Positions 7,756-18,296 of a DNA stretch of 52,669 nucleotides are shown piece after piece. The notes below the pieces were generated by a model that worked only from the letters and a program-made list of their open reading frames with translations, was not told the DNA's origin and ran no database searches. The stretch comes from Bradyrhizobium sp. SRL28. Lineage in GTDB: Bacteria > Pseudomonadota > Alphaproteobacteria > Rhizobiales > Xanthobacteraceae. A program made the translations under genes and the position numbers. How positions within the stretch are numbered: position 1 is the stretch's first letter; the number at the start of each line of letters is the position of its first letter. Location: positions 1 to 52,669 of the forward strand of contig NZ_JAHEAG010000039.1 of the NCBI RefSeq assembly GCF_018596315.1, given 5' to 3'.

Positions 7756-9795
7756 ATGGGGCAAGGAATGTTTCCGGCAAAAATCTACGTGGGACAGATC
7801 GCCGTCGTCTTCGGCATCGTCTTCACCTCGACGTGGGGCGCGACGCAGTGGACGGCCAGCGCGCTCGGCTATCAGCACGGCCTTGGCTCGCCCTGGTTCA
7901 CGCTGTCGGGCTATCCGGTCTATCTGCCATGGCGGCTGTTCGAGTGGTGGTACGCCTACGAAGCGTACGCGCCCGAGATCTTCGAGCGCGCCGGCGCTAT
8001 GTCTGCCGGTGGGGGAATTGCGGGCGCGCTGTTTGCGGTCGTCAATTCCGTCTGGCGCGCCCGGCAGAATCAACTGGTCACGACCTACGGCTCGGCGCGC
8101 TGGGCGACACCAAAGGAGATCGCTGGCGCCGGCCTGTTCCAAGCCAAAGGCGTTTTCCTCGGCCGCATCGACGGCGACTATCTCCGTCATGACGGGCCAG
8201 AACATGTGATGTGCTTTGCGCCGACGCGATCGGGCAAGGGCGTGGGTCTGGTGCTACCGACCTTGCTCTCCTGGACCTCGTCGGCCGTGGTTCACGACAT
8301 CAAGGGCGAGAACTGGTACCTGACGGCCGGCTGGCGGTCTCGTTTCTCGCATTGCTTGTTGTTCGATCCGACCGACGTCAGGAGTGCCCGGTACAATCCG
8401 CTGCTCGAGGTGCGGAAGGGTGCTGCCGAAGTCCGGGACGTTCAGAACATCGCCGACATTCTGGTTGATCCGGAAGGCGCGCTGGAGCGCCGTACCCATT
8501 GGGAAAAAACCAGCCACGCGTTGCTCGTCGGGGTGATCCTTCACGTTCTCTATGCCGAGGAGAACAAGACCCTCACCCGCGTCACTGAAATCCTCGCAGA
8601 TCCCGCGCAATCGTTCGAGAAGACGCTGCGGATCATGATGGCGACCAACCATCTCGGCACGGTGGACGTACCCAAGGTTCATCCTGTTGTGGCGGCAACG
8701 GCGCGCGAGCTGCTTAACAAGTCCGAAAACGAGCGCTCCGGCGTGCTGTCGACCGCGGTGAGTTTCCTCGGCCTCTATCGGGATCCGACCATCGGCCGCA
8801 ATACCGAGGCCTGTGACTGGCGGATCGCCGACCTCGTTGCCGCCGACAGGCCGGTCACGCTCTATCTCGTAGTGCCACCCTCCGACATCAGCCGCACCAA
8901 GCCGTTGATCAGGCTGATCCTCAATCAGATCGGCCGCCGTCTTACCGAAACGTTGAACACGAATGACGGAGCGCCGAGGCAGCGGCAACTCCTGATGATG
9001 CTCGATGAGTTCCCGGCGCTGGGGCGGCTTGATTTCTTCGAGAGCGCGCTGGCGTTCATGGCGGGTTACGGCATCCGCGCCTACCTGATCGCGCAGTCGC
9101 TCAATCAGATCGTCAAGGCCTATGGCGAGAACAACGCCATCCTCGACAATTGCCATGTGCGCATTGCGTTTTCCGCCAATGATGAGCGTACAGCCAAGCG
9201 CATCTCGGATGCACTCGGTACCGCCACGGAACTGCGGGCGCAACGCAACTATGCCGGCCATCGGCTCGCGCCTTGGCTCGGCCACGTCATGGTCAGCCGG
9301 CAGGAGACCGCGCGGCCGCTGCTGACGCCGGGCGAGGTGATGCAGCTCCCTCCGGGTGAGGCAATCGTTCTTGTGTCCGGTCTTGCGCCCGTCCGCGCCC
9401 AAAAGCTGAGGCACTATGAGGACGCAAACTTCACCGGGCGGCTGCTTCCGACGCCACGGCTCGATAGCGGCCTATACGCTGATCGCCCACCCTCAAGAGC
9501 CCATGATTGGCAGGATCAACTCCGGCAGGTCGATCTCCGGCTAGCAACTCTTCCGTTCCGCGACCTGATGCAGGACGCCGAGGAAGAGGGCGGGCTCAAG
9601 CAGCAACTGCCCCTGTTCGATGAGCCTGCGCGTGGCGTCGGCGAGACTTCTTCCGGCGAGGAACGTCTCTTTGAAGACGATTCCGACGCCGCCTCCGATC
9701 GCAGCCAGATGCAGCGCGCCGCCAGCCAGTCGGAAACGGTTCGCCGCGCCCATGCGGTGACGCGCGACGACGATGATCTGCTTCCAGCGTTTTGA
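7756..9795 (+). CDS. traG: Type IV coupling protein TraG (VirD4 family)
   Basis: A 679-residue coupling ATPase that delivers the relaxase-DNA complex to the mating channel. Two N-terminal membrane segments (about residues 11-30 and 84-98) anchor it. Walker A is APTRSGKG at 155-162; Walker B is LLMMLDEF with Asp417-Glu418. The TYGSARWAT motif before Walker A and the VSRQETARPLLTPGEVMQLP stretch near the C-terminus are usual for TraG. The start could also be the ATG at 7768 (MFPAKIYVGQ), which fits family N-termini slightly better. Its stop overlaps an ATG of the next frame, starting the traG-trb gene string. Confidence 0.95.
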   Translation: MGQGMFPAKIYVGQIAVVFGIVFTSTWGATQWTASALGYQHGLGSPWFTLSGYPVYLPWRLFEWWYAYEAYAPEIFERAGAMSAGGGIAGALFAVVNSVWRARQNQLVTTYGSARWATPKEIAGAGLFQAKGVFLGRIDGDYLRHDGPEHVMCFAPTRSGKGVGLVLPTLLSWTSSAVVHDIKGENWYLTAGWRSRFSHCLLFDPTDVRSARYNPLLEVRKGAAEVRDVQNIADILVDPEGALERRTHWEKTSHALLVGVILHVLYAEENKTLTRVTEILADPAQSFEKTLRIMMATNHLGTVDVPKVHPVVAATARELLNKSENERSGVLSTAVSFLGLYRDPTIGRNTEACDWRIADLVAADRPVTLYLVVPPSDISRTKPLIRLILNQIGRRLTETLNTNDGAPRQRQLLMMLDEFPALGRLDFFESALAFMAGYGIRAYLIAQSLNQIVKAYGENNAILDNCHVRIAFSANDERTAKRISDALGTATELRAQRNYAGHRLAPWLGHVMVSRQETARPLLTPGEVMQLPPGEAIVLVSGLAPVRAQKLRHYEDANFTGRLLPTPRLDSGLYADRPPSRAHDWQDQLRQVDLRLATLPFRDLMQDAEEEGGLKQQLPLFDEPARGVGETSSGEERLFEDDSDAASDRSQMQRAASQSETVRRAHAVTRDDDDLLPAF

Positions 9796-9806
9796 TGGGA
9801 CAAGCC

Positions 9807-10353
9807 ATGAAACCGAAACTGTCTGTCTATCTCTCCGATCATGTCGCCAAGCGTCTTACGCAGGCAGCCAGCCGGCCAGGAACTAACAAGTCCGCGATTG
9901 TGGACACAGCGCTCGATCGCTTTCTCAACCCGGAGCGCGATCAGAGCGGCGATGCAGCCCTGGTGCGCCGCCTCGATCGCATGAGCCGGCAGCTCGACCG
10001 CATGGATCGCGATCTTTCGATCACGGCGGAAACCATTGCGCTCTTTGTCCGCTACTACCTCACCATCACACCGCCATTGCCGTCGGGTGACCAGGACGCC
10101 GCGCGGGCCTTGGGGCGCGAACGCTTCGAGATGTTCGTTGCCCAGGTCGGCAAACGCATCGCCTCGGGGGGCCGGCTCGTGGCCGACGTGATGGAGAGGG
10201 TCAGTGCCTCCAATCCGGATCTTTTCTTGCGAAATCTGGAGGAGGGTGCGCCGTTAGGCCAGCCGACGGCAGGAGACGAAGCCAATCCCCGTGCGAGTAG
10301 CGCAACGGGTGAGCCGCCGGAGCATTCTCCGGAAGGACGAGAGGAGGTCGGCA

Positions 10354-10361
<8 letters not shown>
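9807..10361 (+). CDS. CopG-type ribbon-helix-helix protein
   Basis: A 184-residue protein. Residues 1-45 form a ribbon-helix-helix domain (KLSVYLSDHVAKRL, then a NKSAIVDTALDRFL helix). The middle has a heptad-like RRLDRMSRQLDRMDRD segment, probably a coiled coil, then a hydrophobic helix. Proteins like this sit between traG and trbB in rhizobial elements and probably act at the relaxosome or as operon regulators. The ATG at 9795 overlapping the traG stop is possible; I prefer 9807, which has GGGA 7 bases upstream and begins at the conserved domain. The 3' end overlaps trbB by 8 bases. Confidence 0.8.
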
Positions 10362-11337
<976 letters not shown>

Positions 11338-11357
11338 TCAAGATCTGGAGAGAGTTC

Positions 11358-11729
11358 ATGATGTTCAGACTGCAAGTCTCAGCCACGGGTGGGTGCCTTG
11401 GGCGGCTTCGCTATTTCGCCCAGCCCGTCATCGTCGACTTCAGCGCCGGTGCCATTGTCACGTTGCTGACGGCGTCGGCCGCTTGGGCGGCGGGCTCTGG
11501 CATGCCGTGGGAGGCGCCACTCGAGCGCATTCTGGAATCCGTGCAGGGGCCGGTCGCAAAGATCGTAGCTGTCATCATCATCACGGTGACGGGGATCTCG
11601 CTCGCCTTTGGCGATACGTCCGGCGGTTTTCGAAAGATGGTCCAGGTCGTGTTCGGCCTGTCCATCGCTTTTGCGGCCAGCTCGTTTTTTCTGTCGTTCT
11701 TCTCGTTCGGCGGCGGAGCGCTGATCTGA
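11358..11729 (+). CDS. trbC: Pilin TrbC (VirB2 family)
   Basis: A 123-residue pilin precursor: an N-terminal region ending in TASAAWAAGSGMPWE looks like a leader-peptide cut site, followed by two hydrophobic helices (about residues 68-85 and 91-115) joined by a short polar loop with FGDTSGGFRKM. In RP4-type systems the product is processed by TraF, whose gene lies upstream in this window. AGAGAG precedes the ATG. Its stop overlaps the trbD start (TGATG). Confidence 0.92.
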   Translation: MMFRLQVSATGGCLGRLRYFAQPVIVDFSAGAIVTLLTASAAWAAGSGMPWEAPLERILESVQGPVAKIVAVIIITVTGISLAFGDTSGGFRKMVQVVFGLSIAFAASSFFLSFFSFGGGALI

Positions 11730-11986
11730 TGCGGCGCGACGGCTTTGAACTTGTTCTTCACCGCTCGCTGACTGAGCCGATTTTGATCGGAGGCGCCCCG
11801 CGCGCCGCCGCGATCCTGCTTGGCACGCTTTCGGCGGTGCTCGCGCTTGGCTTAAGGCTCTGGCTCGCGGGCCTCGTGCTCTGGATCGTCGGGCACGGCG
11901 TCGCCGTCTGGCTTGCCAAGCGCGATCCGGCCTTTGTCGAAGTCGCCGTCCGCCACACCAAGCACAAGGGATGGCTCGCATGTTGA
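11729..11986 (+). CDS. trbD: Mating-pair protein TrbD (VirB3 family)
   Basis: An 85-residue inner-membrane protein. It starts with the typical RRDGFELVLHRSLTEPI segment, has two adjacent hydrophobic helices (about residues 23-58) and ends with a short polar tail (AKRDPAFVEVAVRH). VirB3-like proteins stabilise the VirB4 ATPase in the membrane. The frame is open far upstream, but the ATG overlapping the trbC stop is the family start. Confidence 0.92.
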   Translation: MRRDGFELVLHRSLTEPILIGGAPRAAAILLGTLSAVLALGLRLWLAGLVLWIVGHGVAVWLAKRDPAFVEVAVRHTKHKGWLAC

Positions 11987-14568
11987 ATTTGCGTGAATTT
12001 CGCTCCCACGCACATCGGCTGGCCGACTGGCTGCCCTGGGCGTGTCTGATTGCGCCCGGAATTGTCCTGAACAAGGACGGCAGTTTCCAGCGCACGGTTC
12101 GCTACCGCGGTCCTGATCTCGATAGCGCGACCGAAGCGGAACTGATGAGCGCTGCGTCCCGCGTCAACAATGTCCTGAAAAGATTTGGGTCAGGCTGGGC
12201 GCTGTTCTTCGATGCCACGCGCATGACCGCCTCGGATTACCCGCGGTCGCAATTTCCCGATGCGGTGTCCTGGCTGGTCGACGAGGAGCGACGCGCGTCC
12301 TTCGAGGGCGCGGCGTGGGATGAGCCTTCGCGTCAGGGAGGCCAGCATTTTGAGAGCATCTCGCATCTCACATTCATGTATCTGCCGCCGGTTGAGAGGG
12401 TCTCAAGGCTGGAGGCCCTGTTTCTGGAAAATCCGGGCGACGAGACATCCAGCTCGAATCCGTTATCGGGTTTGTTTCGGCGAAATAGCGCCGCTCGCGC
12501 ACCGCGGACGGCCAGCGCAAATTCACCGGTCAACGATCGCGCGGTTGGTGATTCAGCGCCGGGACGCGACCCGTCGTCGCGTCGTGCAGGCGCGTACCAG
12601 GAGCACCTTCAGCGTTTCATTCAGGAAACAGATCGTGCCGTCGATCTGCTGTCGTCAGTCCTGCCGGAAATTGCCCCGCTCCATGACCAGGACACCCTGA
12701 CTTATCTGCATGCTTGTGTCTCGACCAAGCGACATCCCGTCAGGGTTCCCGAGATTCCGGCCTATCTGGACGCATTTCTGAGCGACGAGCCGCTGATCGG
12801 AGGACTCTCGCCAGCAATCGGCCGCAGCCACCTTCGTACCGTGACCGTGCTGGGTTTTCCGGCCGTCACGTTTCCGGGCGTGCTCGACGATTTGAACCGG
12901 CTCGGCGTCGCCTATCGATGGGCGACGCGCTTCCTGCCGCTCGACCGGACGCAAGCCCATACCGCACTTTCCCGATATCGGCGGCAATGGTTTGCCAAGC
13001 GGAAATCCCTCGGAGCCATCCTGAAGGAGGTGATGTTCAACGAGCAGGCAGCCTTGCTCGACACCGACGCCGACAACAAGGCAGTCGACGCTGACGCGGC
13101 GCTCCAGGAACTCGGCGATGACCTCGTGGCGTTCGGATACATCACGACGACGGTCACGGTTCACGACGAAGATTCCTATACCGCCGACGAAAAGATTCGC
13201 GCGGTGGAACGGGCCATCAATAGCCGCGGCTTCACCACCATCCGTGAGAACGTTAACGCGGTGGAAGCCTGGCTCGGTAGCCTGCCAGGGCAGGCCTACG
13301 CGAACCTACGTCAGCCAATCGTCCATACCCTCAACCTTGCTCATATGTGTCCTTTGTCTGCCGTTTGGGCAGGCGAGGCGCGCTGCGAACATCTGGATGG
13401 ACCGCCGCTTCTCCTGGCCAAGACCAAGGGCGCGACCCCGTTTCGCTTGACGCTGCATGTCGGCGATGTCGGCCACAGCCTGATCGTTGGGCCAACGGGC
13501 GCCGGTAAATCTGTCCTTCTGTCGGTATTGGCCCTTCAATTCCGCCGCTATCAAGGATCCCAGCTTGTGATCTTCGACAAGGGCCGTTCGGCCCGGGCGG
13601 CAACGCTTGCGCTCGGCGGTGCCTGGTATGAATTGGGGGTGAAGGGCGGACTTGCGTTCCAGCCACTTCGGGATGTCGACGACGAGGGAGCGCGGCTCTG
13701 GGCGCTTGATTGGTTGTGTGGCGTTCTTGCCCATGAACGGGTCGTCATCACGCCCGAGGTCAAGGAGACGATCTGGTCGGCCTTGAAGAGCCTGGGCTCG
13801 GCACCGGTGGCGGAACGCACCATGACCGGGCTTGTGGCTTTGCTGGCGCGCGATGTGCTGCGCCAAGCGCTGACGCCTTATACGCTGGAGGGCCCTTACG
13901 GGCGCTTTCTTGATGCCGATGCGGACAGACTATCCAGCGCCGATGTGCTGACGTTCGAGATGGAAGAACTGATGGCGTTGCCTGGACTGGTGGCGCCCGT
14001 GCTTACTTACTTGTTCCATGCGCTTGAGGCGCGATTTGATGGTCGTCCGACGCTACTGGTCCTGGATGAGGCCTGGTTGTTCCTGGATGATCCGCTGTTC
14101 GCCGATCGCATCCGCGAATGGCTGAAGACGCTTCGCAAGAAGAACGTCGCCGTCGTCTTCGCGACTCAGTCACTCAGCGACATTGCCGACAGCCAGATTG
14201 CACCTGCGATCATTGAATCGTGCCCAACCCGGATATTCCTGCCAAACCCCCGGGCGCTTGAGCCTGCGCAGTCGGAAACCTACCGCCGCTTCGGTCTTAA
14301 TAACACGCAAGTGCGCCTGATCGCGGAGGCCTTTCCGAAGCGCGACTATTACCTGCAATCGCGCGCCGGCAATCGCCTGTTCGAGCTTGGGCTCGGTCCG
14401 ATCGCGCTTGCCTTCGCAGCAGCTTCATCGCCCGAGGATCAGCGCCTGATCGAGGCACTACTCGCCAAATTTGGCCCCAGCCAGTTCGCGGAACGCTACC
14501 TCGCCGCCCGAGATCTTCAGTGGGCCGCCAATCTGATCAGCACCTTCGAACATGTCAGGGACGCGTGA
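11980..14568 (+). CDS. trbE: Conjugal transfer ATPase TrbE (VirB4 family)
   Basis: An 862-residue ATPase energising the mating-pair channel. Walker A is GPTGAGKS at 504-511, with Walker B around LLVLDEAWLFLDDP. I prefer the ATG at 11980 over 11971 because AAGGG sits 10 bases before it and the product then begins LNLREFRSHAHRLADWLPWA, the family N-terminus. A serine- and arginine-rich segment at about 155-210 (RRNSAARAPRTASAN and following) is a low-complexity insertion often seen at this place. The 5' end overlaps trbD by 7 bases. Confidence 0.95.
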   Translation: MLNLREFRSHAHRLADWLPWACLIAPGIVLNKDGSFQRTVRYRGPDLDSATEAELMSAASRVNNVLKRFGSGWALFFDATRMTASDYPRSQFPDAVSWLVDEERRASFEGAAWDEPSRQGGQHFESISHLTFMYLPPVERVSRLEALFLENPGDETSSSNPLSGLFRRNSAARAPRTASANSPVNDRAVGDSAPGRDPSSRRAGAYQEHLQRFIQETDRAVDLLSSVLPEIAPLHDQDTLTYLHACVSTKRHPVRVPEIPAYLDAFLSDEPLIGGLSPAIGRSHLRTVTVLGFPAVTFPGVLDDLNRLGVAYRWATRFLPLDRTQAHTALSRYRRQWFAKRKSLGAILKEVMFNEQAALLDTDADNKAVDADAALQELGDDLVAFGYITTTVTVHDEDSYTADEKIRAVERAINSRGFTTIRENVNAVEAWLGSLPGQAYANLRQPIVHTLNLAHMCPLSAVWAGEARCEHLDGPPLLLAKTKGATPFRLTLHVGDVGHSLIVGPTGAGKSVLLSVLALQFRRYQGSQLVIFDKGRSARAATLALGGAWYELGVKGGLAFQPLRDVDDEGARLWALDWLCGVLAHERVVITPEVKETIWSALKSLGSAPVAERTMTGLVALLARDVLRQALTPYTLEGPYGRFLDADADRLSSADVLTFEMEELMALPGLVAPVLTYLFHALEARFDGRPTLLVLDEAWLFLDDPLFADRIREWLKTLRKKNVAVVFATQSLSDIADSQIAPAIIESCPTRIFLPNPRALEPAQSETYRRFGLNNTQVRLIAEAFPKRDYYLQSRAGNRLFELGLGPIALAFAAASSPEDQRLIEALLAKFGPSQFAERYLAARDLQWAANLISTFEHVRDA

Positions 14569-14615
14569 TTCCACGCGTTACCTGTAATCCTTTCCTCTAG
14601 TCCGGAGTCCAACTG

Positions 14616-15371
14616 ATGCTGGAAAAGCTATTCGGCAAAACCGTTCCACGAAAAATATCGACCAGTGTCGTCGTAATCGGACTTGCACTCGTCGTTGCGG
14701 TGAACGGATCGCGACGACTTGGAGCCCAGATCGTCGTGTTCGATCCATCGAATTACAGCCAGAATATTCTGACCGCCGCGCGGGCATTGGATCAGATCAA
14801 CAATCAGATCAAGAGCCTCGAAAACGAGGCGCAGATGCTGATCAACGGCGCCAGGAACCTGACGAGCCTGCCAAGCACCGTCGTTGGCCAACTCACCTCG
14901 AAGATTAACGGGATCAACAGCCTGATCGCCCAGGCCAAGGGCATCTCGTTCGACGTCCAGAAAACCCAGGGCGACTTTCAGCGGTTTTATCCTCGCCAAT
15001 ATACCGCGGCCGTTTCCTCAGACCGGATGGTGCAGGACGCGACAGCCCGCTGGGACAACACTTATCAGGCGCTAAAGCAAACGCTGGTGACCCAGGCGAC
15101 GATTGCCTCCGCGCTCGATCAGGACGGGCAAACGCTGCGTACCCTGATGGCGAATTCTTCGGGCGCCGTCGGGTCGCTGCAGGCCCAGCAGTCGGGCAAC
15201 GAACTGCTGGCGCTTCAGGTCAAGCAGTCGCTGCAGGCCCAGGCGCTGGTCGCAACGCAGGCCCGGGCTGAAGCCTTGCGAGCAGTCGAGCAGCAGGCCT
15301 CCGCGGAGGCCGGGCGCGAGCGCTTTACCCGCTTCATCGGAGACGGTCGCGCTTACACCAGCCGACGCTAG
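14616..15371 (+). CDS. trbJ: Mating-pair protein TrbJ (VirB5-like)
   Basis: A 251-residue exported protein: a basic start and hydrophobic core (SVVVIGLALVVAVNG) form a signal sequence. The mature part starts with VVFDPSNYSQNILTAARALD, the usual TrbJ motif, and is almost all helical with long glutamine- and alanine-rich coiled segments. VirB5-like proteins sit at the pilus tip or outer surface and help contact the recipient. No trbK entry-exclusion gene follows it: trbL begins 13 bases downstream. Confidence 0.92.
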   Translation: MLEKLFGKTVPRKISTSVVVIGLALVVAVNGSRRLGAQIVVFDPSNYSQNILTAARALDQINNQIKSLENEAQMLINGARNLTSLPSTVVGQLTSKINGINSLIAQAKGISFDVQKTQGDFQRFYPRQYTAAVSSDRMVQDATARWDNTYQALKQTLVTQATIASALDQDGQTLRTLMANSSGAVGSLQAQQSGNELLALQVKQSLQAQALVATQARAEALRAVEQQASAEAGRERFTRFIGDGRAYTSRR

Positions 15372-15383
15372 AAGGAGGAAACT

Positions 15384-16565
15384 ATGGCTGATCTCGCGGT
15401 CATTGACCGTTTCACCGATACTTTCTCGCGTTATATCGATTCCGGTTTCGGAATTCTCGGCGGCGAAGTTTCGTTCCTGAGCTCAACGTTGATTGCCATT
15501 GATTTGACGCTTGCGGGCCTTGCGTGGAGCCTGCGCGCCGACGATCACATCATGGTTACGCTTGCCAAGAAGGTACTCTATGTCGGGGCGTTCGCCTTCA
15601 TCATTGGTAACTTCAAGTCGCTTGCTGGCATCGTTTTCAACTCGTTCTCAAGCATCGGGCTGAAGGCAAGCGGCGGGTCGCTGAGCGCGGCGGATCTGAT
15701 GCGGCCGGGTTTCGTGGCCTCGACGGGATTCACCGCAGCGCACCCGCTGCTGGAGGAAACCGGCCAGTTCTCCGGCTTCGACATACTGACCAATCTGCCC
15801 ACGATTCTGATTCTGCTATTTTGCTGGATCGTGATCGTGCTCGCGTTCTTCGTACTCTCGGTCCAGCTGTTCGTTACCTTGATCGAGTTCAAGCTGACGA
15901 CACTTGCGAGTTTCATCCTGGTGCCGTTTGCGCTCTGGGGCAAGACGTCTTTCCTTGCGGAAAAGACGCTCGGCAATGTGATCGCATCCGGCGTCAAGGT
16001 GATGGTGCTTGCGATCATCATCGGCATCGGATCGACCATCTTCGGTGAGCTTTCCACGACGCTGACCCGGCCGGTCGATATTGTCTCCGCCATGAGCCTA
16101 CTGCTTGCCGCGCTTTCTTTGTTCGGGCTCGGTATCTTTGGTCCGGGCATTGCGGCAGGTCTGGTGTCGGGCGCGCCCCAACTTGGGGCCGGTGCTGCCG
16201 CCGGCACGGTTGCGGGCGCAGCAGCGGTAGCGATCGGTGGCGGTGCGCTGGCGCTCGGTGGATTGCGGATGGCGGCGGGTGGATCGGTGGGCGCGCTCCG
16301 TTCCGCGGCGTCTCTTGCCGGCACCTCGGCAAGTGGGTCTGGCTCGGCAGCAGACATGGCAGCCACCCGCCAGAGTTCTCAGCCTGCGAATTCGGGCGCG
16401 CCTGGCGGTCAAGGCTCCACTTCAACGAGCGGCGGGTCCTCGGGCCTGGCCGGCCAATTCCGTCGAGGGCAGCAGATCAAGGGTGCGGCGCAGATTGCGG
16501 GCCACACCCTGAAGGAAGGCGACAAGGGTGGACACTCTTCCGGTCCCAAGCTGGGGGAGGACTAA
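15384..16565 (+). CDS. trbL: Mating-pair membrane protein TrbL (VirB6 family)
   Basis: A 393-residue polytopic inner-membrane protein. About six hydrophobic helices lie between residues 25 and 300; the VLVPFALWGKTSFLAEKTLG loop is conserved in TrbL. The last 100 residues are a flexible serine-, glycine- and alanine-rich tail typical of the family. AAGGAGG stands before the ATG. It forms part of the inner-membrane translocation channel. Confidence 0.93.
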   Translation: MADLAVIDRFTDTFSRYIDSGFGILGGEVSFLSSTLIAIDLTLAGLAWSLRADDHIMVTLAKKVLYVGAFAFIIGNFKSLAGIVFNSFSSIGLKASGGSLSAADLMRPGFVASTGFTAAHPLLEETGQFSGFDILTNLPTILILLFCWIVIVLAFFVLSVQLFVTLIEFKLTTLASFILVPFALWGKTSFLAEKTLGNVIASGVKVMVLAIIIGIGSTIFGELSTTLTRPVDIVSAMSLLLAALSLFGLGIFGPGIAAGLVSGAPQLGAGAAAGTVAGAAAVAIGGGALALGGLRMAAGGSVGALRSAASLAGTSASGSGSAADMAATRQSSQPANSGAPGGQGSTSTSGGSSGLAGQFRRGQQIKGAAQIAGHTLKEGDKGGHSSGPKLGED

Positions 16566-16569
16566 AGGT

Positions 16570-17274
16570 ATGGCGTCTCATCCCTTCCACCGCCCATCGG
16601 TCCGCTATGGCAATACGCCCGAGCCGGTCACGCCCTATCAGAAGGCGCAGCAGGTCTGGGACGAGCGGCTGGGCTCGGCTCGCGTCCAGGCCAGCAACTG
16701 GCGCCTTGCTGCTCTGGCCGCGACAGCACTTTCAACTGTGCTGGGTCTCACGCTCTCGGTGGTGATTGGCCGGTCCAGCATCGTGCCGTATGTGGTCGAG
16801 GTTGATCGCCTCGGTGAAGTGCGCGCGGTCGGTCCGGCATTTGAAACCTACCAGCCGTCCGATGCCCAGATCGCGCACTTCCTGGCGCGCTTCGTCGAAA
16901 ATGTCCGCTCGCTATCGATTGACCCGATCATCGTACGAACGAACTGGCTTCGGGCGTATGACTTTGTCACCGATCGCGGGGCGCAGGCTCTTAACGAGTA
17001 TGCCCGCGAAGCCGACCCCTTCACCAAGATCGGTGCGAAAACCGCAACCGCCGACGTGATCTCGGTCGTCCGTGCATCCGGCGACAGTTTCGAGATTCGC
17101 TGGAAGGAGAACACCTACGAGAACGGCGCGGTCTCAAAGACTGAGCGCTTCACCGGCGTCGTGACAGTCATCCTGAAACCTCCAACCAGCGCCGAGACGT
17201 TGCGGAAGAATCCGCTCGGTCTCTACGTTCATTCCCTCAACTGGTCGCGCGACCTGATCGGAGACGCAAAATGA
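16570..17274 (+). CDS. trbF: Mating-pair protein TrbF (VirB8 family)
   Basis: A 234-residue bitopic protein: a cytoplasmic start (FHRPSVRYGNTPEPVTPYQK), one transmembrane helix at about residues 46-68, and a periplasmic NTF2-like domain containing PYVVEVDRLGEV and TYENGAVSKTERFTGVVTV. VirB8-like proteins nucleate channel assembly. The frame reaches back into trbL; the ATG at 16570 lies 4 bases after the trbL stop and starts with the normal N-terminus. Its stop overlaps the trbG ATG. Confidence 0.94.
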   Translation: MASHPFHRPSVRYGNTPEPVTPYQKAQQVWDERLGSARVQASNWRLAALAATALSTVLGLTLSVVIGRSSIVPYVVEVDRLGEVRAVGPAFETYQPSDAQIAHFLARFVENVRSLSIDPIIVRTNWLRAYDFVTDRGAQALNEYAREADPFTKIGAKTATADVISVVRASGDSFEIRWKENTYENGAVSKTERFTGVVTVILKPPTSAETLRKNPLGLYVHSLNWSRDLIGDAK

Positions 17275-18296
17275 TGTCCTTTGCCATGAAGAGCTGCGCG
17301 TCAGTGAGCATCCTTGCGTTGGCGCTCGCACTTGGGGGTTGCGCCACGAAATTGAATCTCGAGGCGCCGTACGACGAGTTGAGCTTTGAGAAGGCTCTTC
17401 CGGAGGCTGATCCGCCTAAGCCGGTCGAGGTTGTCGAGGTACCCAAGGTGTTGCCTCTGCCTGGCCAGCTCAAGCCTTGGCCAACCAAAGGCGGGAAAGG
17501 CGAGAAGGTTCCGCCGGAGCAGGCCATTGCCACTGCCAACAAGGCCGCGCGTATCGAGCCGACCCGGGCAGGCTATATCAATGCCATTCAAGTCTATCCC
17601 TGGACCGAAGGCGCGCTTTATCGGCTCTACTCCAGCCCGGAGAAGGTCTCCACCATTGTGCTGCAGCCAGCCGAAGAGCTGATCGATGTCTCGACCGGCG
17701 ATACAGTGCGCTGGGTCATCGCTGACACCATAAGCGGGCAGGGGGGCACACGGCGGGTTCATATCCTGGTCAAGCCGACGCTGCCGGACATTCAGACCAA
17801 TCTCGTGGTGTTGACCGACCGGCGCACCTACCACCTCGAACTCGTCTCCACCAAGCAGACCTACATGGCCTCAATCTCCTGGACCTATCCGACCGATAGT
17901 CTGGTCGCGCTTCATAAGCAGAACCGGGCGGCGCAGGAGAATGAGCAACGTGTTGCTGATCGCGGCGTGCGGCTGGACAGCTTGAACTTCCGTTATCGCA
18001 TCGAGGGGGACGATCCACCGTGGCGGCCGCTTCGTGCCTTCGACGATGGCCATAAGGTCTTTATTCAGATGCCGTCGGGTCTCTCGCAAGGCGAAGCGCC
18101 GCCGCTGTTCATCGCCGGCGCTGATGGCCGGCCTAACCTCGTCAATTATCGCGTGCGAGGCTCCTACTATATCGTCGACCGGATGTTCGGCGCCGCCGAG
18201 CTTCGTCTTGGCGAGAATCCTCAGCGAACGGTCCGGATCATCCGTACCGATGCGCGCCCGGTCTCACAGATCTTCAGCACCGGAGGCGCATCGTGA
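17271..18296 (+). CDS. trbG: Outer-membrane channel protein TrbG (VirB9 family)
   Basis: A 341-residue exported protein. A signal peptide ends in the lipobox LALGGC, so it is probably a lipoprotein, a role given to VirB7/TrbH in other systems. The mature domain holds the VirB9 pattern: INAIQVYPWTEGALYRLYSS, VRWVIADTISG and, near the end, NYRVRGSYYIVDRMF. It forms the outer-membrane core complex with TrbI. The ATG overlaps the trbF stop, and the stop overlaps the trbI GTG. Confidence 0.94.
   Translation: MMSFAMKSCASVSILALALALGGCATKLNLEAPYDELSFEKALPEADPPKPVEVVEVPKVLPLPGQLKPWPTKGGKGEKVPPEQAIATANKAARIEPTRAGYINAIQVYPWTEGALYRLYSSPEKVSTIVLQPAEELIDVSTGDTVRWVIADTISGQGGTRRVHILVKPTLPDIQTNLVVLTDRRTYHLELVSTKQTYMASISWTYPTDSLVALHKQNRAAQENEQRVADRGVRLDSLNFRYRIEGDDPPWRPLRAFDDGHKVFIQMPSGLSQGEAPPLFIAGADGRPNLVNYRVRGSYYIVDRMFGAAELRLGENPQRTVRIIRTDARPVSQIFSTGGAS

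Noticed and set aside
8254..9414. 386-codon open frame on the minus strand across traG
   Set aside because: It is the antisense shadow of the well-supported traG gene and has no family features of its own.
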